Positions 1-5,756 are shown, counted from the stretch's first letter. The stretch: DNA of 7,528 nt from CAZKEW01 sp964558915 (GCA_964558915.1 CAZLFV010000123.1:1-7528); one strand, 5' to 3'. Notes: generated by a model not told the origin, from the sequence alone. Program-made: numbers and translations.

Positions 1-12
1 ATTATTGAATAG
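1..12 (+). CDS. tuf: C-terminal end of elongation factor Tu (partial)
   Basis: The first twelve bases read Ile-Ile-Glu-stop (TAG at 10-12) in frame 1. Many bacterial EF-Tu proteins end in a short tail such as ...VVTKIIE or ...VVTEIIE, and tuf is often the gene just upstream of rpsJ when the str and S10 operons are joined. The call rests on three residues plus position, so it is an inference. EF-Tu delivers aminoacyl-tRNA to the ribosome as a GTP complex. If right, the str operon (rpsL-rpsG-fusA-tuf) lies to the left of the window. Confidence 0.55.
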   Translation: MIE

Positions 13-20
13 TATCGATT

Positions 21-39
21 CTCTCCCGTGAGGGGAGAG
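21..39 (+). promoter_or_regulatory. Perfect 7-bp hairpin in the leader between tuf and rpsJ
   Basis: CTCTCCC (21-27) is the exact reverse complement of GGGAGAG (33-39), with loop GTGAG. T20 could extend the stem by a wobble pair with G40. It starts 8 bases after the putative tuf stop. On the + strand it is followed by GG and an A6 tract (42-47), not a U tract, so it does not look like a standard intrinsic terminator. It could be a processing site, an mRNA stabiliser or part of a regulatory leader. The structure is seen in the sequence; any function is inference. Confidence 0.45.
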
Positions 40-85
40 GGAAAAAAGGAAGAGAGATTTCAATTGGAGAACCGAGGAACGAAAG

Positions 86-406
86 ATGGAAAAAATCAGA
101 ATCAGGCTGCAATCGTTTGATCATCGGCTTTTGGACCAGTCGGTCAAAGACATCGTGACCAAAGCCAAGCGGACCGGAGCCCAGATCTCGGGTCCCATTC
201 CGCTTCCCACGACGATTCATCGGTATTGTGTCCTCCGTTCTCCGCATGTGGATAAGAAATCTCGAGAGCATTTCGAGATGAGAATCCATAAAAGGCTGAT
301 CGATATCAGCGAGTACAACAACGAGACGATTGAGGAGCTTCAAAAACTGGATCTGCCGGCCGGGATTGATGTCGAGATTCAGGCCTTCGGGACCGGAGGA
401 GAATGA
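86..406 (+). CDS. rpsJ: 30S ribosomal protein S10 (NusE)
   Basis: S10 sits in the head of the 30S subunit. With NusB it also forms the S10/NusE module of transcription antitermination complexes. The 106-residue product shows the family core: KIRIRLQSFDHRLLDQSV near the N-terminus, GPIPLPT at residues 36-42, the strongly conserved SPHVDKKSREHFEMR at 52-66 (the mobile loop region), and LDLPAGIDVEI near the end. The start is well placed: GAGGA at 74-78 lies 7 bases before the ATG. The usual family length is about 101-105, and most members stop soon after VEI; here a short tail (QAFGTGGE) follows. That tail contains the rplC ribosome-binding site, and the TGA stop overlaps an ATG (ATGA, 403-406). 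First gene of the S10 operon after the putative tuf. Confidence 0.98.
   Translation: MEKIRIRLQSFDHRLLDQSVKDIVTKAKRTGAQISGPIPLPTTIHRYCVLRSPHVDKKSREHFEMRIHKRLIDISEYNNETIEELQKLDLPAGIDVEIQAFGTGGE
395..401 (+). promoter_or_regulatory. Ribosome-binding site that decides the rplC start
   Basis: GGAGGAG at 395-401 is the strongest Shine-Dalgarno match near rplC and lies inside the last codons of rpsJ. It is 7 bases from the ATG at 409 but only 1 base from the ATG at 403. Normal spacing therefore favours 409 as the start. Confidence 0.7.
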
Positions 407-408
407 CG

Positions 409-1053
409 ATGATTGAAGGGCTGATTGGGAAGAAAGTCGGCATGACCCAGAGTTACGATGCCGAGGGGAATGTGATCCCTATTACGGTGATTAAGGCCGG
501 GCCATGCACTGTGGTGCAGAAAAAAACTATCGAGAAAGACGGCTATTCCGCGCTGCAGCTGGGGTTTGTGGAAGAGAAACCGGCCAGAAATCCGGCCAAG
601 GCGCTTGTGGGACACTTCCAAAAATCTGGACTCCCCCCGACCAAGGTTCTCCAGGAGTTTCATTTCGCCGGCCAGGCTGAGATCAAAGAAGGAGACCAGA
701 TCCTCGTCGATATTTTTGAACCAGGTGAGATGGTTCATGTGACCGGAACAAGCAAGGGTAAGGGCTTTCAAGGTGTCGTGAAGCGGTGGCATTTTCGCGG
801 CGGCCGCGCCAGCCATGGGTCGATGTTCCACCGAGCGCCCGGCTCAATCGGCGCTTCTTCTTTTCCTTCCCGGGTGACGAAGGGAATGAGAATGGGCGGG
901 CACATGGGGATGGACAAAATTACGGTCAGAAACCTGATGGTCGTCCAGACGGACAAGGAAAACAACCTCCTCTTGGTCAAGGGAGCGATTCCAGGTCCCA
1001 GAGGCGGCTATGTTCTCATCAAGAAAGACAATTTTAGGGCCAAGGCAGCCTAA
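409..1053 (+). CDS. rplC: 50S ribosomal protein L3
   Basis: L3 is an early-assembling 50S protein whose long internal loop reaches toward the peptidyl-transferase centre. The product is 214 residues from the ATG at 409, or 216 from the ATG at 403; both are normal for bacterial L3. Conserved parts are GLIGKKVGMTQ at the N-terminus, VTGTSKGKGFQGVVKRWHF (about residues 111-129), the loop HGSMFHRAPGSIGASSFPSRV, KGMRMGGHMG, and LLLVKGAIPGP near the C-terminus. I chose 409 from the spacing to GGAGGAG. At the site of the glutamine methylated by PrmB in E. coli L3 there is serine, as in many other bacteria. After GGHMG the family usually has Asn; here it is Met. Follows rpsJ directly and is probably coupled to it. 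Confidence 0.97.
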   Translation: MIEGLIGKKVGMTQSYDAEGNVIPITVIKAGPCTVVQKKTIEKDGYSALQLGFVEEKPARNPAKALVGHFQKSGLPPTKVLQEFHFAGQAEIKEGDQILVDIFEPGEMVHVTGTSKGKGFQGVVKRWHFRGGRASHGSMFHRAPGSIGASSFPSRVTKGMRMGGHMGMDKITVRNLMVVQTDKENNLLLVKGAIPGPRGGYVLIKKDNFRAKAA

Positions 1054-1075
1054 AAAAGCAGAAGAGAGAAAAAAA

Positions 1076-1693
1076 ATGGCGAAAGTTCAAGTGCTCAATG
1101 GCAGCGGCGAGGCGGCCGGAGAGTTCGAGCTTCCGGCAAGAGTCTTTTCTTATCCGATAAAAGAGCACCTCCTCTATGAGTCGGTCGTCCAACGGCAGGC
1201 CTCCCAAAGACGGGGAACCGCCTCGACGAAGACAAGAGGAGAAGTGTCTGGTTCGAACCGAAAGCCCTGGCGGCAGAAAGGAACCGGACGGGCGAGGGCC
1301 GGGAGCATCCGCAGCCCCTTGTGGCGGAAAGGCGGGACCGTTCATGGCCCCAAACCCAGGGACTATTCCTATGAGATTCCGAAGCAGGCAAAGAAGAACG
1401 CTTTGAAGTCGGCTCTGGCTTTGAGGTTTTCTGAAAAGCGCTTGGTCGTCCTGGCTGACGCCAATCTGAAAGAGCCGAAGACCAAGCAGGCCGTTAAGCT
1501 TCTCCAGAGTCTCAACCTGGATTCAGCCTTGATCGTCGACCATTCTGATAATCGGAATCTTTTTATCGCGCTCCGGAATATCCCCAACGTCGAGGCGATT
1601 GACTCAAAGCTGCTTTCAGCCGTTGATGTCCTGAAGCACAGGTGGCTTGTGCTGACCCAGCGAGCCCTCGAATCGGTGCTCGAAAGGATCTAA
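1076..1693 (+). CDS. rplD: 50S ribosomal protein L4
   Basis: L4 has a globular domain on the 50S surface and a long loop that lines the polypeptide exit tunnel. In E. coli it also represses its own S10 operon. The 205-residue product (family about 200-210) contains the tunnel-loop signature KPWRQKGTGRARAGS at residues 63-77, then SPLWRKGGTVHGPKPRDYSY (80-99) and the helix with KNALKSAL. The reading frame is open back to an ATG at 1010 inside rplC, but 1076 gives the standard MAKVQVLNG beginning and is the true start. The ribosome-binding site is only a purine-rich GAGAGA stretch (1064-1069), with no strong AGGAG. There is a 22-base gap after rplC and a one-base gap before rplW. No room for an E. 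coli-like L4-responsive leader is seen upstream of rpsJ. Confidence 0.97.
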   Translation: MAKVQVLNGSGEAAGEFELPARVFSYPIKEHLLYESVVQRQASQRRGTASTKTRGEVSGSNRKPWRQKGTGRARAGSIRSPLWRKGGTVHGPKPRDYSYEIPKQAKKNALKSALALRFSEKRLVVLADANLKEPKTKQAVKLLQSLNLDSALIVDHSDNRNLFIALRNIPNVEAIDSKLLSAVDVLKHRWLVLTQRALESVLERI

Positions 1694-1694
1694 G

Positions 1695-1988
1695 ATGAAA
1701 GACGTTTATCAGGTGATTTTGAGGCCGATTATCACGGAGAAGAGCACCCAGCTCAAGGAAAAGAACAGGGAGGTCTGTTTTGAGGTTGCCATGAAGGCCA
1801 CAAAGACCGAGATCAAAAGGGCGGTTGAGCACCTTTTCAAGGTTAAAGTGGACAGCGTCCGCACCTACCACAAGACCGGAAAATGGCGCCGGGTTGGCCG
1901 GAACCAGGGCCAGACCAAGAATTGGAAGAAGGCCTACGTCAGGCTCAAAGAAGGCGAGAAAATGATTGAATATTTTGAGGCAGCATAA
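1695..1988 (+). CDS. rplW: 50S ribosomal protein L23
   Basis: L23 lies at the exit of the polypeptide tunnel, where in bacteria it docks trigger factor and contacts the signal recognition particle. The 97-residue product has the family N-terminus with RPIITEKST at residues 10-18, the central EIKRAVEHLFKVKVDSV (39-55), and the C-terminal NWKKAYVRLKEGEKMIEYFE. AAAGGA at 1683-1688 lies 6 bases before the ATG. The start follows the rplD stop by one base and the stop touches the rplB start, so coupling to both neighbours is likely. The stretch between the two conserved blocks (TYHKTGKWRRVGRNQGQTK) is an extended basic loop typical of L23 but divergent in detail. Confidence 0.97.
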   Translation: MKDVYQVILRPIITEKSTQLKEKNREVCFEVAMKATKTEIKRAVEHLFKVKVDSVRTYHKTGKWRRVGRNQGQTKNWKKAYVRLKEGEKMIEYFEAA

Positions 1989-2816
1989 ATGGGCATGAAG
2001 GCATACCGACCGCGAACACCGGGCTTGCGGCACCGGACGGGACTGACTTATGAGGAATTGACGAACCGCGTTCCTTATAAACCTTTGCTCGAGTTCCTTC
2101 CAATCTCAGCGGGAAGAGACTCGCGCGGCCGTCTTGCCACCCGCCATCGAGGCGGCGGCCACAAGAGGATGTACCGTTTAATCGACTTCAAAAGGGACAA
2201 AATTGGCATCCCCGGCATTGTGGAGACTATCGAATATGACCCCAACCGCTCGGCTTTGATCTCTTTAATAAAATACAAAGACGGTGAGCGCCGCTATATC
2301 CTAGCCCCCCTCAACTTGGGTGTCGGGCAAACGATTGTTTCGTCCAACAGCCAGGTGGATATCCTTCCGGGAAATGCCATGCCCTTGCGGTATATCCCTC
2401 TTGGGACGATCATCCACAACATCGAACTCAGAAAGGACGGAGGGGGACAGATTGCCAAGTCCGCGGGCTCCGGCGCCCAGATCCTGGCCAAAGAAGGAGA
2501 CTATGCCCAGGTCCGGCTTCCTTCTTCAGAGATCAGGAAGATCCATTTGGATTGCCGGGCGACGATCGGCCAACTCGGCAACCTGGATAGTCAGAATATT
2601 TCAATCGGCAAGGCCGGCCGGAAGCGCTGGCTTGGCTGGAGGCCCCATGTCCGGGGCACGGCCATGAACCCGATTGACCATCCCCACGGCGGGGGAGAGG
2701 GAAGGTCCAAGGGCGGCCGCCATCCCGTGAGTCCCGAAGGGATTCCGACCAAGGGCTATAAAACAAGAAAAAATAGAAGGACCCAGGTTTTTATTGTCCG
2801 AAGAAGGAGTAAGTAA
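1989..2816 (+). CDS. rplB: 50S ribosomal protein L2
   Basis: L2 is one of the most conserved 50S proteins. It binds 23S rRNA, helps join the subunits and is needed for peptidyl-transferase activity. The product is 275 residues, the normal bacterial length. It has an N-terminal AYRPRTPG, TRHRGGGHKR (51-60), VETIEYDPNRSALI, YKDGERRYILAP, the KOW-like middle, and the C-terminal signature VRGTAMNPIDHPHGGGEG (221-238). The first His of HPHGGG (His231) corresponds to E. coli His229. TGAGG at 1976-1980, 8 bases upstream, favours the ATG at 1989 over the one at 1995. An oddity: the Pro-Trp-Gly usually found after the HPV motif is Pro-Glu-Gly here (Glu250). The start directly abuts the rplW stop with no gap. 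Confidence 0.98.
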   Translation: MGMKAYRPRTPGLRHRTGLTYEELTNRVPYKPLLEFLPISAGRDSRGRLATRHRGGGHKRMYRLIDFKRDKIGIPGIVETIEYDPNRSALISLIKYKDGERRYILAPLNLGVGQTIVSSNSQVDILPGNAMPLRYIPLGTIIHNIELRKDGGGQIAKSAGSGAQILAKEGDYAQVRLPSSEIRKIHLDCRATIGQLGNLDSQNISIGKAGRKRWLGWRPHVRGTAMNPIDHPHGGGEGRSKGGRHPVSPEGIPTKGYKTRKNRRTQVFIVRRRSK

Positions 2817-2818
2817 GC

Positions 2819-3106
2819 ATGGGCAGGTCTTTAAGCAAAGGTCCCTATATCGACCCTAACCTGAAAGAGAGTATTGCGGAAGTTCGTTCCCATAAGGAAA
2901 GGAAGGTGATCAAGACCTGGTCACGCCGCTCCACCATTATACCGGAGATGGTCGGCATTACGATTGCCGTACACAACGGGAGAAAATTCATCCCGGTCTT
3001 CATCACCGAGAACATGGTCGGCCACAAGCTGGGCGAATTTTCTCCGACTCGAACCTTCAAAGGTCACTCGTCCAAAGCTGCCAAAGCAGTGAAGATAGGC
3101 AAGTAA
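2819..3106 (+). CDS. rpsS: 30S ribosomal protein S19
   Basis: S19 sits in the head of the 30S subunit, pairs with S13 and contacts 16S rRNA and the A/P-site region near the intersubunit bridge. The 95-residue product is of standard length (about 90-95). It reads GRSLSKGPYID at the start, then WSRRSTIIPEMVG (34-46), TIAVHNGRKFIPVFITENMVGHKLGEF (48-74), the core family signature, and PTRTFKGH (76-83). AAGGAG at 2804-2809 lies 9 bases before the ATG and inside the last codons of rplB. Two bases separate the rplB stop from this start, and one base separates its stop from rplV. Confidence 0.98.
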   Translation: MGRSLSKGPYIDPNLKESIAEVRSHKERKVIKTWSRRSTIIPEMVGITIAVHNGRKFIPVFITENMVGHKLGEFSPTRTFKGHSSKAAKAVKIGK

Positions 3107-3107
3107 G

Positions 3108-3470
3108 ATGGAAGAGAGCAATTTTGTCTCCAGGGCTGTCGCCCGGTACGTCAGGATGTCGCCCCAGAAAGGCCGTCTGGTCGCCGACTTGATCCGCGAC
3201 CGGTACGTTGGAGAAGCGCTGACCATATTGCATTTTTCGAACAGGAAGAAGCTCAGTTTGATTATTGAAAAAGTCCTTCGGTCCGCGATCGCCAACGCGC
3301 AGCAGAAAGTTCCCAACATTGATGTTGATAACCTTTATATCGCTAAGATCTATATCAATGAGGGTCCTCAAATGAAAAGGATCAGGCCCGCTCCTATGGG
3401 CCGGGCGTATCGTATTATCAAGAGGACCAGCCATATTTATATCTATTTAGAAGAACGGAAAGGGAGATAG
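3108..3470 (+). CDS. rplV: 50S ribosomal protein L22
   Basis: L22 contacts all domains of 23S rRNA, and its long beta-hairpin lines the exit tunnel opposite L4; mutations there give macrolide resistance in other bacteria. The product is 120 residues (usual 110-120). Visible blocks are RYVRMSPQKGRLVADLIR (14-30), the middle helix SLIIEKVLRSAIANAQ (50-65), the hairpin start INEGPQMKRIRPAPMGRAYRI (83-103), and KRTSHIYIYLEER. No canonical ribosome-binding site is seen, only a weak TAGG at 3096-3099. With one base between the rpsS stop and this ATG, expression probably depends on coupling to rpsS. Confidence 0.97.
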   Translation: MEESNFVSRAVARYVRMSPQKGRLVADLIRDRYVGEALTILHFSNRKKLSLIIEKVLRSAIANAQQKVPNIDVDNLYIAKIYINEGPQMKRIRPAPMGRAYRIIKRTSHIYIYLEERKGR

Positions 3471-3474
3471 GACA

Positions 3475-4143
3475 GTGGGGCAGAAAACGCATCCTCTCGG
3501 TTTTCGATTGGGGTTTAACAAAACATGGTCTTCGCGTTGGTTTTCCAAAGGCGGCGATTACAGCCGCTTGATTCACGAAGACTTGAAGATGAAAAAGGAG
3601 ACCAAGGACAAGTACTTCCATGCGGGCATCTCCGAAATCATCGTAGAGCGCGTTGGCCCCAAAGTCCGCGTGATTATTTATACCGCCCGGCCCGGGATCA
3701 TCATCGGCCGGGGAGGGAAAGAAATCGAGAGCCTCAAGAACTTTCTGGAAGGGATCGCTCAGAAAGAGGTCTATGTGGATATCCGTGAAGTGGACAAGCC
3801 CGAGCTCAACAGCTTGCTTGTCGGCGAGGGCATCGCCGTGCAGCTGGAAAAGAGAATTGCCTACCGGCGGGCCATGAGGAAAGCGGTTGAATCCGCGTTG
3901 AGAATGGGAGCTAAGGGCATTAAGGTCATGTGCTCAGGCCGATTGGGCGGAGTTGAAATAGCTAGGTCGGAATGGTATCTCAAGGGCCGCCTCCCCCTCC
4001 AAACTCTCAAAGCCGATATAGACTACGCCTTCACCCAGGCCTTCACCACTTATGGCCAGATTGGGATTAAGGTCTGGATATATAGGGGTGATGTGGATAA
4101 GTCCAAAATGACTTCTCAGACGATGGAGGTCGAGGAGATCTGA
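3475..4143 (+). CDS. rpsC: 30S ribosomal protein S3 (GTG start)
   Basis: S3 is at the mRNA entry side of the 30S head, where with S4 and S5 it forms the entry channel and has mRNA helicase activity. The 222-residue product has the conserved N-terminus MGQKTHPLGFRLGF and a type II KH domain with the GxxG loop at residues 78-81 (IIIGRGGKEIE). The C-terminal S3 domain carries RRAMRKAVESAL (131-142), GAKGIKVMCSGRLGG (145-159) and ARSEWYLKGRLPLQTL (163-178). The start is GTG at 3475, supported by GGGAG at 3462-3466 (8-base spacing) and by the exact family N-terminus. The length matches bacteria that lack the longer C-terminal extension. Four bases follow the rplV stop. Confidence 0.98.
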   Translation: MGQKTHPLGFRLGFNKTWSSRWFSKGGDYSRLIHEDLKMKKETKDKYFHAGISEIIVERVGPKVRVIIYTARPGIIIGRGGKEIESLKNFLEGIAQKEVYVDIREVDKPELNSLLVGEGIAVQLEKRIAYRRAMRKAVESALRMGAKGIKVMCSGRLGGVEIARSEWYLKGRLPLQTLKADIDYAFTQAFTTYGQIGIKVWIYRGDVDKSKMTSQTMEVEEI

Positions 4144-4145
4144 CC

Positions 4146-4568
4146 ATGTTAATGCCCAAGAAAGTCAAGTACCGGAAGAGCCAGAGAGGACGGATGAGAG
4201 GCACAGCCAGCCGCGGCGCGGAGCTCTCTTTCGGTGAATATGGGCTTCAAGCCCTCGAGCCCTGCTGGTTGACAGCCAGGCAGCTTGAGGCGGGACGAAT
4301 CACCATCACCCGTTTTATGAAAAGAAGGGGCAAACTCTGGGTGCGGGCCTTCCCTTGGAAACCCGTGACCAAGAAACCGACCGAAGTTCGGATGGGTAAG
4401 GGAAAGGGAGACCCTGAGTTTTGGGTGGACGTCGTTCGGCCGGGACGCATCATCTATGAGATTGAAGGGGTCCCGGAGGGAGTGGCCAAGGAAGCCATGC
4501 GGCTGGCGGCCCACAAGCTGCCGATCAAAACACGCCTCATATCGAGAGAGAATCGAGAACTGAGATGA
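4146..4568 (+). CDS. rplP: 50S ribosomal protein L16
   Basis: L16 binds between the central protuberance and the peptidyl-transferase centre, where it helps position A-site tRNA. The product is 140 residues (usual 136-145). Motifs include MLMPKKVKYRKSQRGRMRG (1-19), SFGEYGLQALEP (28-39), WLTARQLEAGRITITRFMKR (41-60), RMGKGKGDPEFWV (82-94) and AAHKLPIKT (121-129). Arg82 matches the Arg81 that is hydroxylated in E. coli. AGGAG at 4133-4137, 8 bases upstream, supports the ATG at 4146 over the one at 4152. Trp71 in AFPWKP stands where Asp, Ser or similar is usual. The end overlaps the rpmC start by four bases (ATGA). Confidence 0.98.
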   Translation: MLMPKKVKYRKSQRGRMRGTASRGAELSFGEYGLQALEPCWLTARQLEAGRITITRFMKRRGKLWVRAFPWKPVTKKPTEVRMGKGKGDPEFWVDVVRPGRIIYEIEGVPEGVAKEAMRLAAHKLPIKTRLISRENRELR

Positions 4569-4762
4569 AAGCGCGGGAACTCAGAGAAATGTCCGCGGAC
4601 GAACTTCAGACCAAGGAAAGGGAACTCGCAGATCAGCTCTTTAAAGTTCGCTTTCAGCAGACCTTGGGACAGCTGGAGAATGCCATGAAGCTGAGGAATA
4701 TCAGAAGAGACATTGCCCGGATCAAGACGGTGCTTCGAGAAAAGAGTCGAAGGAAGGAATAG
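4565..4762 (+). CDS. rpmC: 50S ribosomal protein L29
   Basis: L29 is a small two-helix protein at the tunnel exit next to L23, where it supports trigger factor and SRP docking. The 65-residue product (family 60-72) has the typical MKARELREMSADEL N-terminus, a first helix rich in Lys/Glu, FQQTLGQLENAMKLRNIRRD (31-50, the family signature region) and ARIKTVLREK at the end. The start codon lies in an ATGA overlap with the rplP stop. No strong Shine-Dalgarno is seen, only GAGAGAG at 4544-4550, so coupling to rplP is likely. Three bases separate its stop from rpsQ. Confidence 0.96.
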   Translation: MKARELREMSADELQTKERELADQLFKVRFQQTLGQLENAMKLRNIRRDIARIKTVLREKSRRKE

Positions 4763-4765
4763 AGA

Positions 4766-5065
4766 ATGGAACCTAAGCCCCAAAAAAGAAAGACGACGAA
4801 AATCGGCGTGGTGGTTGCGAAAAAGATGAAAAAAACCGTGACCGTGAAGATCGAACGGCAGCTTCGGCATCCCTTATATAAAAAGATCATTAAGCGACAG
4901 AAGAAATTTCTCGCCCATGATGAGTATGAAAAGTGCAAAGTGGGCGATATCGTCCGGATCATCGAAACGAGGCCGATCAGCCGAAGAAAACGATGGCGGG
5001 TTCTGGAAATCATCGGCCTTTCCTCCGCCGAGATCGAGACCGAGATGGCAGAGGTAAAAGAATGA
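4766..5065 (+). CDS. rpsQ: 30S ribosomal protein S17
   Basis: S17 is an OB-fold primary binding protein of the 16S rRNA 5' domain. The 99-residue product is slightly longer than the usual 80-90. The core runs from KIGVVVAKKMKKTVTVKIER (12-31) through RHPLYKKIIKRQKKFLAHDE (34-53) to the signature GDIVRIIETRPISRRKRWRV (60-79). An N-terminal Lys-rich decapeptide and a 15-residue acidic C-terminal tail account for the extra length. AGGAAGGA at 4751-4758 lies 7 bases before the ATG. The tail contains the rplN ribosome-binding site, and the TGA stop overlaps the rplN ATG by four bases. Last gene of the S10 operon proper. Confidence 0.97.
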   Translation: MEPKPQKRKTTKIGVVVAKKMKKTVTVKIERQLRHPLYKKIIKRQKKFLAHDEYEKCKVGDIVRIIETRPISRRKRWRVLEIIGLSSAEIETEMAEVKE

Positions 5066-5430
5066 TCCAGATGCGAACGATGCTCAAAGTGGCTGATAAT
5101 TCGGGGGCCCGGATGATCATGTGTATCACTCCCCAGGGAGGAGGCGTCGGCCGGCTGGCCACAGTGGGGGATATCATTTCTGCCACCGTGAAAGAGGCCG
5201 AGCCGGACAGCAAGATTCCCAAGGGAAATGTGGTCCGTGCGGTTGTCGTCCGGACGAGAAAGGAAGTTCGGCGCAAGGACGGCTCTTACATCCGCTTTGA
5301 TGATAATGCGGCGGTGATCATCGACCGAGCCGGAGAGCCCGTCGGTACCCGCGTTTTCGGGCCCGTGGGCAGGGAATTGAGGGAGAAGAAGTACATGAAG
5401 ATCGTCTCCTTGGCTCCGGAGGTTCTGTGA
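5062..5430 (+). CDS. rplN: 50S ribosomal protein L14
   Basis: L14 is on the intersubunit face of the 50S, forms bridges to 16S rRNA with L19 and is the binding site of the silencing factor RsfS. The product is 122 residues, exactly the usual length. It contains MIQMRTMLKVADNSGAR (1-17), VGDIISATVKEA (35-46), VVVRTRKEVRRKDGSYIRFD (61-80, the family signature), and VFGPVGRELREK to VSLAPEVL at the end. The frame is open further upstream, but 5062 gives the canonical N-terminus, with AGAGG at 5050-5054 seven bases upstream. In the usual FGPVARELR the Ala is Gly here. First gene of the spc group, yet coupled to rpsQ by the ATGA overlap, so no promoter fits between the two operons. Confidence 0.98.
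   Translation: MIQMRTMLKVADNSGARMIMCITPQGGGVGRLATVGDIISATVKEAEPDSKIPKGNVVRAVVVRTRKEVRRKDGSYIRFDDNAAVIIDRAGEPVGTRVFGPVGRELREKKYMKIVSLAPEVL
5418..5422 (+). promoter_or_regulatory. Ribosome-binding site that decides the rplX start
   Basis: GGAGG at 5418-5422 lies in the last codons of rplN. It is 7 bases from the ATG at 5430 and only 4 bases from the GTG at 5427. Spacing and codon type both favour 5430, where the rplN stop overlaps the start by one base (TGATG). Confidence 0.65.
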
Positions 5431-5756
5431 TGAATAAGATAGCCTTGAAAAAGGGAGACATTGTGATAGTCCGAAAGGGCAAAGATAAAGGGAAGACCGG
5501 CAAGGTCTTGATGGTTCTTCCGGAGAAAAACAAAGTCATTATTGAAAAAATTAATTTCATCAAAGAATTCATCCGCCCCGACCGGAGCCGCAACATCCAG
5601 GGAGGAATCATGGAAAAGGAAGCTCCGCTCTCTGTCGCCAACATCATGATGTTCTGCTCCGAGTGCGGCCAGGGAGTACGAACAAAAAAGAAGGCCCTGG
5701 AAAACGGAAGCAGAATCCGGGCTTGCCCAAAATGCGGATTGAGCTTAGAGAAATAA
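5430..5756 (+). CDS. rplX: 50S ribosomal protein L24 with C-terminal zinc ribbon
   Basis: L24 starts 50S assembly by binding the 5' end of 23S rRNA and ends up near the tunnel exit. From the ATG at 5430 the product has 108 residues (109 from GTG 5427). The KOW segment is ALKKGDIVIVRKGKDKGKTGKV (about residues 5-26), followed by NIQGGIMEKEAPLSVANIM (55-73). The last 35 residues hold two CxxC pairs, C76-C79 and C99-C102, which form a plausible zinc ribbon. This four-Cys tail is found in L24 of many bacteria and absent from others such as E. coli. The gene ends in three in-frame stops in a row (TAA x3, 5754-5762). The rplX-rplE junction is where S8 represses the spc operon in E. coli, but no S8-like hairpin is evident here. 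Confidence 0.97.
   Translation: MNKIALKKGDIVIVRKGKDKGKTGKVLMVLPEKNKVIIEKINFIKEFIRPDRSRNIQGGIMEKEAPLSVANIMMFCSECGQGVRTKKKALENGSRIRACPKCGLSLEK

Noticed and set aside
5..33. TTGAAT at 5-10 as a -35 box for the S10 operon
   Set aside because: At the correct 17-base spacing the sequence is GTGAGG, with no resemblance to TATAAT, and the hexamer overlaps the tuf tail.
20..47. Hairpin read as an intrinsic terminator for tuf
   Set aside because: The stem is followed by an A tract on the + strand, not T. On the minus strand the stem is followed by AATCGAT, also without a T run.
379..831. 150-codon minus-strand open frame opposite rplC
   Set aside because: Antisense shadow of L3 coding sequence; no recognisable domain.
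1010..1075. Extra 22 N-terminal codons for L4 from ATG 1010
   Set aside because: They lie in the rplC coding region, do not match the L4 family and would give a 44-base overlap; ATG 1076 yields the standard N-terminus.
1563..2033. 156-codon minus-strand open frame across rplD, rplW and rplB
   Set aside because: Antisense to three certain genes, with no own ribosome-binding context or recognisable motif.
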